From positions 2,976,088 to 3,040,087 of the forward strand of contig NW_020655294.1 of NCBI RefSeq assembly GCF_003589595.1: a DNA stretch of 64,000 bases, in the 5' to 3' direction. The notes below the pieces were generated by a model. It was given only the letters and a program-made list of their open reading frames with translations. It was not told where the DNA came from and ran no database searches. The translations under genes were made by a program, and so were the position numbers. Below are positions 33,986 through 44,292 of this stretch, piece by piece. The number at the start of each line of letters is the position of its first letter. Positions within the stretch are counted from its first letter, which is position 1. This stretch comes from Hyposmocoma kahamanoa (lineage: Eukaryota; Arthropoda; Insecta; Lepidoptera; Cosmopterigidae).

Positions 33986-34289
33986 ATTTGCTAGTAGAAC
34001 TTAAGAAAAAAAATTTATTAAAAATTTTATTTACGAGGGGAATTTTAGGACATTTTAGTTTGCACGAGAATCGTGATCACGCTCTAAAAATATTTTATTT
34101 AAATTCAAAAACATAGTATAACGGATGTTTATAAATTCGAACATTAGCAGAAATGTCGTATTTTAAAAGGAAAATGTTCACGCTGGATTATTTTAATACT
34201 TTTTATTAAAAAAACTGCTGAACGCTTAAATTGACGAACAAATGCCATTTTTGACAGCCTTACTTATGTACGGCCTTCATAAATAGAAT

Positions 34290-36187
34290 AAAGAGAGGAT
34301 TTTCTTTTATCCGAAATCCGGAATTCGAAAAAGTAATTAATTAATATTTGGTGGTCTTAACAACTCTATGTCGCTCCTTGTAGCTATATCTGTACATGTA
34401 TCTTAGGGTGTATCATTTTGTTGAGCAAAAAATAAAATGTAAAATTTTTGCAGACTTTCCTTACACCCCGAGTTTCAGTGATGTAAAAGACATATATGCC
34501 AAATTTCAAGAAAATTGGATAATATTTAGAGGTTGCACACTTTGATCACTTTTGTAAAAGTAGGCAAAAAATACGATTTTTTAAAGTTAATTATTTTTAT
34601 TGAGAAAACTACAAATCACAAACTTAAAATTATATTAAAACTAGTCGCTAAGATTAATAGGTAGTGTGGTACGCAAAAGATGTGTTATATTAATAATGTA
34701 TTAATGTATTAATCAACTCTTATTTTATGTGATACCAAGTGAAGGGACGAACAAGTCGTGCGCCTGCTGGTAAGCGACACGCCTGTCCATAACAGTTACA
34801 GTGCCATCGCCACTCAGAGCTTTAAATCGCAAAGATCTGAGGGGCACTAACACTGCGCCCGTCACCCTGATACATAAGTTGACAAGTCCCACGTATCTGT
34901 AATTTCACTTTGAACGTTGCAATCCATTGTAATGTTCACTTTGTAATGACTTTTCTGTGATATTCTACTAACCTCAAGAAGAATTTTGTTTTTGTTATTT
35001 GTCAATGGCTGATTCATTACACTTTTTTATCAGAGCCATTCCTCTTTCTGTGGTACCATTGCACCTTAATAGCGTTCACATGGCTTCTTAAAGATTCACT
35101 TCAAGTATTTTGTCACGTCAAGTAGCCCAAACAATTCACACAGTCTTCGCTTTCTTGTTAGGTTAGGTTTTATCTTTCAAAATCGAATTTTTTACCCTCT
35201 AATTGTTTCATTTCCTTTTTATTTGTATGTTTAGGTTCTAAATTTTTAACTATATTTTCCTTAACAATCTGATTGTAGAATATACAAAACATCCTTTGGA
35301 GCCCATAAACTTACAATTCCTCGTGCCAAAATGAATGTATATGATGAGGCTGACAAAATATGCAACTCATATCATTGGCTTCAATTCTTGTTGAGGTATA
35401 TTGAACTGTTTCGTGAAGAGGACAATTTTAAGTGCTTATATTGCCTTTGCCATCCTTATTGTTTGATGCAGACTCCCTGAAACTCTGAAAGTGAAGTCGT
35501 TTCTAGACCAACCTCCTGGGTACACGAGTAAGAGTTGTAATAACTCTTTGTAGTTTGCTCTTGGATGGTTACTGTTGTTTAGAACGTTCTGGATTGACGA
35601 CCTCCGTGGACTCGACCACGGCTTGCACACCGGTTTTCATGGTGTCGCCATATCGGAGTTACCGCGTATGATCCACCGCCGCGCCGGACCAATGAGAAAA
35701 ACTAACTTTTCTATATTGACTCGGATCTGGGTGTTTGTGGCAGCGTCATAGTTTCCAATTTCCAGTAGTGCTACATTTACACTACAATTTCCATAACATA
35801 GTGCTTTAGTTACCTACTTTGGGATCAGAGCGACGTATGTGATGCTGTCCAATCCTGTACCTTTGAGGAATCTGATATCCTAAAAACTTACTACAAAGTA
35901 CCTTTTCTTGTAGCCAAATTCCTACTATGGTTCCCACTTTATTAATCACAATTAACTACAAAAAATTAAAGAAATACCTATATGAAAAGCTCATTAGTGC
36001 AAAGCACTTCAATATTCAAAATTTCACTAGTATGAGATAAAAGTGATCAAAGTGTGCAACCCCTTAATATTATAAGCAAAGTCGGTAAAGGTAAGCAAAG
36101 TCATATGAAAATCACATCTTTGGAAAAATGAAACAGCCTAATGCATCTATATATGTGGAACACGTTTTTCCTACCTATAGCTGTGAC
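34290..36187 (-). repeat. Repeat-A copy (5' part, inverted) split by a TIR element
   Basis: 34290-34403 holds the inverted form of the 31213 copy (CTCTATGTCGCTCCTTGTAG). The remainder, with GTGGAACACGTTTTTCC, resumes after the inserted element at 36141-36187. Confidence 0.7.
34404..36140. mobile_element. 1.74-kb TIR DNA element with 8-bp target duplication
   Basis: The ends are TAGGGTGTATCATTTT at 34404 and an inverted copy ending 36140 (14 of 16 match). Subterminal sequence also pairs: GGTTGCACACTTTGATCAC at about 34533 against its inverse at about 36043. The flanks are ATGTATCT (34396-34403) and ATGCATCT (36141-36148), an 8-bp duplication with one change. The 8-bp duplication and TAGGG ends fit a hAT- or P-like element (inference). 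The minus-strand frame at 35630-35436 and later broken frames may be transposase remnants, not identified. Confidence 0.7.
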
Positions 36188-36375
36188 CAATGAGGGAATG
36201 AGTGGGGGTAGGTATAACCAAATATATGTATATAGTGCTGCTGACACGAGAGCTTCACAATGCCATCTTATGAATTAATTGGAAACATTAAAAACTCAGA
36301 ATCTGTGTGGCAATTAATTGTAACTAACTCTAGCCCTACTCATTAATATTCTGTATACTAACTTCTCAATCTATG

Positions 36376-36661
36376 TGTAGGGACACAGTGCTGACGTTAC
36401 GTTTTCAGCCCTCCGCGTGTGCGCAGTCAGTCATCGCCCGTCGCGCGCCCCGTCCGAACGATTCCAATAATATTCCTCGCCATAAATAGTTCCTAGTAAA
36501 TCTGTGTAAATCTTCTAATTGTATTGTACCGTATACTAATTGGCAGGAACAATAAAAGTGTGACAACTAAATTATAACGGAGTTTTAACTTTATCTGGAA
36601 TCCCCATAGTGAGCACGTTAAATCCGAGTGGTTAATAGGACCACCCACGTAAGTTCCTAAA
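36376..36661 (+). repeat. 5' LTR of gypsy element (286 bp)
   Basis: Starts TGTAGGGACACAGTG and ends AAGTTCCTAAA. It matches 42019-42304 except for one C/G difference in the CGCGCCC(C/G)GTCC stretch at about 36451. It contains AATAAA within GGAACAATAAAAGTG at about 36550, a plausible polyadenylation signal. Confidence 0.95.
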
Positions 36662-36662
36662 G

Positions 36663-36676
36663 TGGTGACCCCGAAC
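36663..36676 (+). promoter_or_regulatory. Primer-binding site
   Basis: TGGTGACCCCGAAC begins one base after the 5' LTR. TGG would pair with the CCA end of a tRNA primer. I do not assign the tRNA. Confidence 0.75.
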
Positions 36677-36715
36677 GTTTTAAAAGAAATCGCGCGCGCG
36701 ACAGGGAGAGGACTC

Positions 36716-36743
36716 CTGTATGTTGCATTACTGCAACATACAG
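36716..36743 (+). other. Leader hairpin upstream of gag
   Basis: A perfect 12-bp stem (36716-36727 with 36732-36743) closed by a TTAC loop, located between primer-binding site and gag. That is where retroelements keep packaging or dimerisation structures. Function not shown. Confidence 0.6.
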
Positions 36744-36802
36744 TGTAGGGACACTTCAGAGGAGTACCTCATTTTGACGCTCTTCACGCAAAAATTAAAA
36801 CA

Positions 36803-37657
36803 ATGGCAACGCCACCGCCGAATCCACCACCACGATCACAAGCGATCGACGACCTGATGGCAGTTACAGTATCTTCAAGAATACCTGATTTCTGGACAGA
36901 TCAACCTAGACTGTGGTTCATTAGAACGGAAGCAGTTTTAACACCACAAAAGTTGAGCGACGACGCAAAATTTGATTTAGTTGTTTCAAAATTAAATAAA
37001 GACGCAATCGATGAGCTCTCAGAGTTTCTAGAGTCACCGCCTGCTACAAACAAATTTACAGCATTAAAAGATAAATTATTAGCAAAGTACCAAGATAGTA
37101 ACACGAGACAAATAGAAAAACTATTGAACGAGATGGAATTAGGAGATCAAAAACCCTCACAGCTACTTCACCGCATGAAAGACCTCGCTCGAAACAAATT
37201 CCCATCAGATACCTTGAGTGTTCTATGGCAAGGTCACCTGCCTGCGACCGTCCGAGCTGTACTTGCTGCTGCAGATACAAAAAATTTAGACCAGCTAGCA
37301 CACGTAGCAGATAAAGTAGGAGAAGCAATGCGTTTAAATCAGGTTGCAGAAGTGCATCAACCGCAACCAAGTACGAGTGCTACAACCAGCGATGTAGCTT
37401 ACATGGTTGCTGAAATAGCAAAGTTGTCAGCGGAAGTACAACACCTCAAACGTAGCAGATCCAGAAACCGTAATTTCGGTAGACGAAACCGTTCAACGTC
37501 TCATAGAAGATACGGGACACGAAGCCCGTCGACGCAACGACGACACCGTACGGCAGAAACCTCTCCAGATTGGTTATGCTATTATCATTACAAATTCCGT
37601 AATAGAGCACAGAAGTGCGAGCAGCCCTGCGCCTGGAAAAACAAGGCGGAAAACTAG
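36803..37657 (+). CDS. gag: Gag (DUF7041-like) of gypsy element
   Basis: 284 aa from ATG at 36803, in the leader context expected for the first ORF. Residues about 28-60 carry the FWTDQPRLWFIRTEAVL signature seen in DUF7041-type Gag of insect Ty3/gypsy elements. A Ser/Arg-rich stretch (KRSRSRNRNFGRRNRS) precedes a single zinc-knuckle-like motif near the C-terminus (CYYHYKFRNRAQKCEQPC). The role is assembly of the intracellular particle and RNA binding. The last codons overlap the pol frame, which lies in -1. No stop or frameshift was found, so it looks intact. Confidence 0.92.
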   Translation: MATPPPNPPPRSQAIDDLMAVTVSSRIPDFWTDQPRLWFIRTEAVLTPQKLSDDAKFDLVVSKLNKDAIDELSEFLESPPATNKFTALKDKLLAKYQDSNTRQIEKLLNEMELGDQKPSQLLHRMKDLARNKFPSDTLSVLWQGHLPATVRAVLAAADTKNLDQLAHVADKVGEAMRLNQVAEVHQPQPSTSATTSDVAYMVAEIAKLSAEVQHLKRSRSRNRNFGRRNRSTSHRRYGTRSPSTQRRHRTAETSPDWLCYYHYKFRNRAQKCEQPCAWKNKAEN

Positions 37658-38943
37658 ATCGCACGGACCGAGTTGTGGCGGCAGCCGGCTCCGTGTTATC
37701 TAATCACCGTCTTTGCATCGCAGATCGTACCAGTGGGCTTCGTTTTTTAATAGATACAGGTGCCAACGTATCAGTGCTACCGGTAATTAAAAAGTGTAAA
37801 GTGAATTGCGAATCAGACTATAAACTATTTGCCGCAAACGGAAGTGAAATTAAGACATACGGAACCAAAACATTAGTGCTTGACTTAAATTTACGTAGAC
37901 AATTTCGTTGGAACTTTATCGTAGCCGATGTAACACAACCAATATTAGGTGCAGACTTCTTAGCGTACTACAAATTGTTAGTAGACCTGAGCAGACGTCG
38001 ACTGGTAGACCAGGTAACTGAATTAAATACATCCGCGTTTGTAGTAAAATATAACAAACCTTCTGTAAAGTCGATTAATGATGATCATCCGTTTCACGAC
38101 ATGTTATCTAAATTCGCGGACATTACTAAACCAATGTCATTCAAGGAAACACCTACGCACAATGTTATGCATTATATTGAAACGTCAGGAGCACCGGTAC
38201 ATGCACGTGCCCGACCTTTACCACCTGACAGGTACAAAAAAGTGAAAGAGGAATTTCGTATAATGCAGGAACTAGGCATTTGTAGACCATCTAAAAGCCC
38301 ATGGGCTAGTCCATTACACGTTGTACCTAAGAAAAATGGAGAAATTCGACCCTGTGGAGATTACCGACAGTTGAATTCGATAACGAAACCTGATCGGTAT
38401 CCCGTTCCCCGTTTACACGATTTTACATATGTTCTGGCCGGTAAACAAATATTTTCCAAACTTGATATCAATAGAGCTTATCACTGTATTAGTGTCGCGC
38501 CAGAAGATGTTGAGAAAACAGCTATAATTACTCCTTTTGGCTTATTCGAATTTCCGCGTATGACCTTTGGTTTACGTAATGCTGCACAGACATTTCAACG
38601 CTTCATGAGCAACACTGTGTTACAAGGTTTAGAGTTTCTTTTCAATTATTTAGATGATGTAATCATAGCGAGCGACAACGAGGAACAGCATCGTGAACAC
38701 TTACAAAAAGTTTTCGAAAGATTTAGTAAATTTGGCATAACGATAAACTTAAGTAAATGCATTTTCGGAAAAACCGAAATTCAATTTTTAGGACATGAAG
38801 TTTCCACACAAGGAATAAAACCAATGGCAGAAAAGGTTGAAGCCATATTAAATTATTATATTAAATTTCTCAAAACCTGTCACCATAGCCGAATTAAGAC
38901 GTTTCCTCGGCATGATAAATTTTTACAGATCGCATTTACCTAA
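37606..38943 (+). pseudogene. pol: Pol, first part: protease and reverse transcriptase
   Basis: The frame opens at 37606 (after TAG) and has no ATG near its start, so it would be reached from gag by -1 frameshifting inside 37606-37657. Counting residues from 37615, the retropepsin motif FLIDTGANVSVLP is at about 44-56 and the RT core at about 225-355, including GEIRPCGDYRQLNSITKP, FSKLDINRAY and the catalytic YLDD at 345-348. A 13-bp tandem duplication at 38845-38867 throws the frame off, and it ends at 38943. The continuation is the next entry. Confidence 0.88.
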
Positions 38944-40855
38944 CCTAGCCGAATTTCAGTACATATTAAATGCTTACTTGGTAAAGTCAAAAAAACACGA
39001 TAAAACAAAGGTAGAATGGACAGACGAAGCTGAACAGGCTTTTGCGCAGTGTAAAGCAGGTCTACAAAAGGCCGCTACGCTGGCGCATCCACGTACAGAC
39101 GCTGTTCTCGCTTTGATGACAGATGCATCTAATACTTGTGTAGGAGCCGTATTACAACAAAGAAAAGGTAATTCTTGGGAACCACTTGGTTATTATTCAA
39201 AGAAGATTTCTACCGCACAACAGAAGTATAGTACATATGATCGTGAGTTATTAGCAATCTATATGTCAATCAAATATTTCCGTAAAATGTTTGAAGGAAG
39301 ACCGTTGACAGTGTATACAGACCATAAACCTTTATGTTTTGCTTTTAGTAAAATCGGTAGAGACGACAAAGAAACTCCAACACGTACTAGACATTTACTT
39401 TTTATTAGCGAATTCACGAATGACATACGACATATTAGTGGCCCAGACAATGTAGTAGCCGACACGTTATCACGAGTTGAAACAATTATGTGCCCAACTG
39501 TACTCGACTATGAGCAGCTTGCTAAGGAACAAGCGATAGACGAGTACATAGTTCAAATTACGCGTGGCAATGTAGTAAGAGATAACGTCGTTATAAAGAA
39601 AGTTTTAATACCAACTTGTAATGTAGAAATATTTTGCGAAACTTCAACAAAAATAATAAGACCCTATGTACCAGGAAAATTTAGACGAAACATTTTTGAT
39701 AGCTTACATAATTTGAGTCACCCTGGTATCAGAACATCGAGAAAATTAATAAGTAAAAAATATTTTTGGCCTAATATGAATAAAGATATTGGTTTGTGGG
39801 CAAAAACCTGTGTACAGTGTCAACGTTCTAAAGTAAATAGGCACACTGTTTCACCTTTAGGTCAGTTTCATACAGTAAATCGTTTTGAGCATATCCATGT
39901 GGATATAGTCGGTCCACTACCGACATCTCCACAAGGATATAGGTACTTAGTAACAATGTTAGATAGAAATACCCGATGGCCAGAAGCTATTCCCATTGCT
40001 GAAGTAACAGCAGATACAGTTGCAAAAGTAATTTATGAGCACTGGATCACACGTTATGGATGTCCAGTTTGGTTAACTAGCGATCAAGGTAGACAATTTG
40101 AAAGTAATTTATTCAGTAGTCTGATGAAAATCATGGGAATAAACAAAATTCGTACAACACCCTATCATCCAGAAAGTAATGGTTTAGTCGAACGCTGGCA
40201 CCGCTCATTGAAAGCGGCCCTTTCGGCTCGTTGCGTAAACAATACGACATGGTTAGAAGAATTACCTACAGTCTTATTAGGCTTAAGAAATGCTTGTCGT
40301 AGTGATAGTGGTATTTCTGCTAGCGAACTAACTTTTGGGCGTACCTTACGTATGCCGGCAGATTTTTTCGAAATTTCAAAAGAAATTACTCCTAGCGACC
40401 CCTTTAGTACTGTAGAGAAAATTCGTAAAACGTTACAAAATCTTAATTCAGTCAACAAGCCACATAACAGTAATACAACATTTTTCGTACATCCTGATTT
40501 AAAAGATTGCGATTATGTTTTTGTAAGAGACGACACAGTTCGTAAACCTTTAAAATCACCATACGATGGTCCGTATCGAGTACTTGAAAGAGGTACAAAA
40601 GTTTATCTAGTGCAATTGCCCAATAGGCAGGCTCGTATTTCAATAAACAGACTTAAGCCCGCCTACGTGTTATTAGAAAATGAACAGCACAATAGCTATA
40701 ACAGTAAACAAGTTGCGCAGAAGTCACCCGCATTGAAACGTGACAACGGAAACGAGACCACCAGAGCAGAAGCTCCGTGTAAGCAAATCGTTACACGCAG
40801 TGGACGTATAGTTAAGCCAAATACACGTTACATTAAATTTGCTTTAGGATCTTAG
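38912..40855 (+). pseudogene. pol: Pol, second part: RNase H and integrase
   Basis: 647 codons in the +1 frame relative to the first part. RNase H shows TDAS (70-73), YDRELLAI (Glu112) and TDHKPL (136-141). The integrase has an HHCC zinc motif (H266, H270, C300, C303) and a DDE triad at D331, D391 and E427, with 35 residues between the last two. A TRSGRIVKP motif near the end recalls the chromodomain-less C-terminus of many insect gypsy integrases (weak). All motifs look intact, so only the upstream 13-bp duplication disables pol. Confidence 0.92.
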
Positions 40856-41309
40856 ACAAATAGATTAACATAGATAGATAGGTAGTTAGTACACTTTATT
40901 TTTTTAAGTAATAGATTAGAATAGATACAGTTCTTAGTATAGATATAGTTGTCACACCCCGTAATAGAAAGTAGGTACACATTAGTTAGTTAGGAATTAA
41001 ATTAGACAATAGATAACAGTAGATAATAAGTTAGGTACTACGACACGTATTCTGAACAAAATGCTGAACCCATTTTGTTACCGACTGTACTTAATTCTTC
41101 TAACATGCAACTTAGGATAATAATTAGATCAGTAGAGTAAAATGTATCAAAAGAGCAATGTTGCACATGAAGTTGTGAAATTTCTCTTGTATCTAGGTTT
41201 TAACAGCGTAAGCAAAGTCTTGTAGTAAATCTCACTGAATACGAAAGATCATTATTAATCTTCTATTCATCGAGTACATACAGTTATCTCGTATACATAT
41301 ATTTTTACA

Positions 41310-41585
41310 ATGGGTAAAACACAGAGCAAAACCGAACAAGTCATTATTGCTCAAAATGGAGCAAATGAAGCTACTGCTCAGATCGAAAGAAAATTAGAAA
41401 TTTTCTCAGTAATCACAATAGTCATCATTACTATGATTCTATTGAGTTGTGTATTTTTAATGTTTAAACGCTGTGGAAAAAGAGCTAAGAAAATGGTAAT
41501 TAAAGATTTAGTAGCATCTATCGAAGCAGGACAGGCCCGACAGACGATTGCGGCCCAAACAGTCCCAACTCAAGTGCACTACTAG
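41310..41585 (+). CDS. Third ORF of gypsy element: small predicted acylated membrane protein
   Basis: 91 aa in the position where errantiviruses carry env. It begins MGKTQSK, a Gly2 context with Ser6 that fits N-myristoylation. Then come a polar segment, a hydrophobic helix at 31-52 (IFSVITIVIITMILLSCVFL), a basic run KRCGKRAKK, and a tail rich in Ala, Gln and Thr. There is no signal peptide, furin site or Cys-rich ectodomain, and it is far too short for an envelope glycoprotein. The start ATG is isolated, so expression would need a spliced RNA. The frame is open and uninterrupted. Function unknown. Small ORFs of this general shape may exist in other insect LTR elements, but I cannot confirm that here. 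Confidence 0.7.
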   Translation: MGKTQSKTEQVIIAQNGANEATAQIERKLEIFSVITIVIITMILLSCVFLMFKRCGKRAKKMVIKDLVASIEAGQARQTIAAQTVPTQVHY

Positions 41586-42003
41586 TAGATAGTGGAAGTG
41601 TAAAAGTGTTTCATGGTATTTCGTAATAAGTGTATTTTACGTAAATGTAAGTTTCGTACCTGCGCGTACCCAAATAAGTAAGTCTAGTAATAAGTTTTGT
41701 TAAGTGTACCTACCAATAATACAAAAGTAAAGTAACGTAAGGTAAATTATTATTGTACTCTTCACAACCGGACCTGCGTAGTCGGTTAAAGTAATGTAAA
41801 TTAATATTCATGTTTAAGTTTAACAAAAGTGCTAAGCACCAGTTGTTTACAAAACTGTAAGTCGATACATGTGTGTTGCAACTTGCTAGACTGGCACGTT
41901 ATGCTGACTAGCGTTTATTTATAATTGCATTAGAAATTGTAACTGTGTTTTTTGTAAATGTTATTTTTGTTTTTGGTACTTGTATTTTTTTTCAAAAAAG
42001 GTT

Positions 42004-42018
42004 GTAGGGGAGGAATAT
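42004..42018 (+). promoter_or_regulatory. Polypurine tract
   Basis: GTAGGGGAGGAATAT lies immediately 5' of the 3' LTR. This is the expected plus-strand primer site. Confidence 0.85.
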
Positions 42019-42304
42019 TGTAGGGACACAGTGCTGACGTTACGTTTTCAGCCCTCCGCGTGTGCGCAGTCAGTCATCGCCCGTCGCGCGCCCGGTCCGA
42101 ACGATTCCAATAATATTCCTCGCCATAAATAGTTCCTAGTAAATCTGTGTAAATCTTCTAATTGTATTGTACCGTATACTAATTGGCAGGAACAATAAAA
42201 GTGTGACAACTAAATTATAACGGAGTTTTAACTTTATCTGGAATCCCCATAGTGAGCACGTTAAATCCGAGTGGTTAATAGGACCACCCACGTAAGTTCC
42301 TAAA
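42019..42304 (+). repeat. 3' LTR of gypsy element (286 bp)
   Basis: 285 of 286 positions match the 5' LTR. Followed by the TATG target duplication. Confidence 0.95.
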
Positions 42305-42930
42305 TATGATTATACCTTTATAACTAAAAACGGTCTACAAATTATATTTTAAGCTTTAATTGCCTGATACTCGTTTGAAGAGTTAAAAAGGTATTTCGTC
42401 CAAAAACCAAGTTACGCTGTTTTCAAAATTGACGAAGAGCATTGATGATGGACAACCTTTAATTGTTTCTGATATTAATAGTTCGACCGACATGTGGTAC
42501 ATAGAGATAGTGGTTAACTCAACATATGTGGAGAAGCCAAAAGAACATGTCGGAGCATAAAGACTTCGAATATGAACATATTGTGCAGTTAGGAGATGGA
42601 ACATCTATAAAACCCTTGGTGTAAGGAGTATACGATTGCTAGTTTACAATAGCAGTGATTGGCAGGTCGTTAATTTAAAAATCGATTTTGTAGTTCCAGA
42701 TCTAAAAGTAAATTTCTTTAATGCCATGAGTGCGCTAGAGAAAGGTCTACTGATGTTATTCAATCAAAAATGTTGTAAACTCTTTAAAAACAAAGAGCTT
42801 ATGGTTGTTGCAAAGGGCAATGGCCAACTGTTTAAGATGATATTTAAAAATATAAGAAACCTTGACAAGTCAAGCTGACAAACTAACAATGTCAAATAAC
42901 TCTTCCAAAGCAACTAGCCGAGGAAAACAG

Positions 42931-43004
42931 TAGCAGTAGAGCTCCATGTGAGAGTTTGTCCAGGGAAGTACTGCCACCTTACCTATTTCTGCTGCGAAGC
43001 AGTA
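42931..43004 (+). repeat. Dispersed repeat, counterpart of 24573-24650
   Basis: Contains GTCCAGGGAAGTACTGCCAC and TATTTCTGCTGCGAAGCAGT, the inverted version of the segment at 24573. It interrupts the copia remnant. The open frame downstream (43030-43338) has no recognised domain. Confidence 0.5.
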
Positions 43005-43823
43005 AAGTCAGTGTTACTGTGTTCCAGTTGTGAAGGATAAGGGTGCTGGTGAAATTACAGGCACATGTCTCAGGGTGACAGGCGCAGTGGCCGAGCCTCT
43101 CAGATCTTTGCAATTTAAGGCTTTGAGTGGCACTGCAACTGTTACGGACAGGCATGTAGCTTACCATCAGGCACACAACTTGTTCATACAGTCACTTGAT
43201 ATTAACAAAAAAAAACAAGAATTGTTTATGTCGCATGTTGAATCAATAAAGATCAAAGAAAAAATGGTTGCTGCACATGCTGTTGTGTCAGCAGCTTTTT
43301 ACCAAGTTGGGAGATGGTCTATCATAAACAGAATGTGACTACAAGTCTGGCTACTAAACATATGCATGACAACTTTGAGCGTCACAGAGGCATTGTTCAG
43401 AATGAACCTTATATTGTGGACACTAGGACTTTGCAACCCTGAGAATATGTGAGACCACCTATTGCTTTACAGCATTATAACACTTCTACAGAGCCTACAT
43501 CGTTAAAAGAGGCCAAGTCCTCCCCAAATGCCTCAAAATGGTAAGAGGCCATGAAGACCAAAATGAACGCTTTGTCTAATAATCAAACTGACATTTTTTT
43601 ACAAGAGTAGTGAGCGTTGACAATAACGAGAATTTTCATTAAGCCTCCATCATTTCAAGTATTTAAAATGGTAGAGATCTTTGTTTATTAGCCTCCAAAT
43701 TCTGTGTTATAGTTTCTTTAATGTTTGTTATCTATTATTTGTTGAGGTATGTATGTTAAGAAATGGTTTAAGTCTTAAGTTCCCTTTTGTATGTATGTGT
43801 TAACATACTTTTATTGAGGGGGC

Positions 43824-43986
43824 TGTTGGTATTGCAATCAAAGTAGTTCGGTTTATAAACAATAGTGTCATAGGAAAAATAATATCTCTAGTCTGTCATT
43901 CTTACACAAGTAAAAATGTATGTCTTTATTTAAAATTATATATAAATGTTTATTTAAAACTCCAGTTTCATTCCAGTAATCCTACA
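43824..43986 (+). repeat. 3' LTR of copia remnant
   Basis: Starts TGTTGGTATTGCAATC right after the purine-rich TTGAGGGGGC and ends at about ATCCTACA. TGTTGG...ACA ends are usual for copia LTRs. The partner LTR is missing. Confidence 0.65.
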
Positions 43987-44253
43987 TCTTCCACAAACTA
44001 CAACTAGTGTCTGGTCCATGGCGATGATTTTGATAGGAAGTGGTAGCATTACAGAGAAATTGTTGCAAGTTTGAGTTGCAGAAAACAGCCAACAGTACCA
44101 ATACCTACAAATATTGCACCAGCCAAGGTTGTGCTTCAATGTCTGCGTTTACAAACAGTGCTCTCCAAAAGCCAAACTGCAGTTCACTGCTAGATGCAGT
44201 GACTACAGCTGACTGTAAGATGTCAGGGGCAATGTCCTGCAGCGTGTACTCAC

Positions 44254-44292
44254 CTCGAACCAGTCGTCGTCGTCCCAGTCGCGGCCGAACAT
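44254..44292 (-). CDS. Possible first coding exon of an unknown gene
   Basis: ATG at 44292 opens 13 codons (MFGRDWDDDDWFE) ending exactly at a strong donor, GTGAGTAC. It is GC-rich within AT-rich sequence. Reading on without splicing meets a stop soon after. A second minus frame just downstream (ending 44105, with LQFGFWRALFVNAD) may be chance. No family was recognised and no second exon was confirmed. Confidence 0.25.

Larger units (their letters stand above)
36376..42304 (+). mobile_element. Ty3/gypsy LTR retrotransposon, nearly intact
   Basis: The element is 5,929 bp, flanked by TATG (36372-36375 and 42305-42308). The order is LTR, primer-binding site, gag, pol (protease, RT, RNase H, integrase), a small third ORF, polypurine tract, LTR. 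Protease-RT-RNase H-integrase order defines Ty3/gypsy. The two LTRs differ at one base, so the insertion is recent. Pol carries one frame-breaking 13-bp duplication. It landed at the left edge of an older copia remnant (42305-43986). Confidence 0.95.
42305..43986 (+). mobile_element. Copia element remnant (3' part)
   Basis: Fragments in order: a protease / pre-integrase segment (frame from 42636, VVPDLKVNFFNAMSALEKGL and LFKNKELMVVAKGNGQLFKM), a foreign repeat block (42931 to about 43340), an RT-linker remnant near 43500 (SLKEAKSSPNASKW-like), a polypurine tract TTGAGGGGGC and a terminal LTR at 43824-43986. The integrase and RT proper are gone. The young gypsy element sits at its left edge. 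Confidence 0.7.

Noticed and set aside
41310..41585. Third gypsy ORF as an envelope glycoprotein
   Set aside because: It is too short and has no signal peptide, ectodomain cysteines or cleavage site. It was described as a small membrane protein instead.
42636..43338. Two plus-strand open frames as host genes
   Set aside because: The first matches the copia protease / pre-integrase region. The second lies in a repeat block and has no domain. Both are within a copia remnant ending in an LTR.
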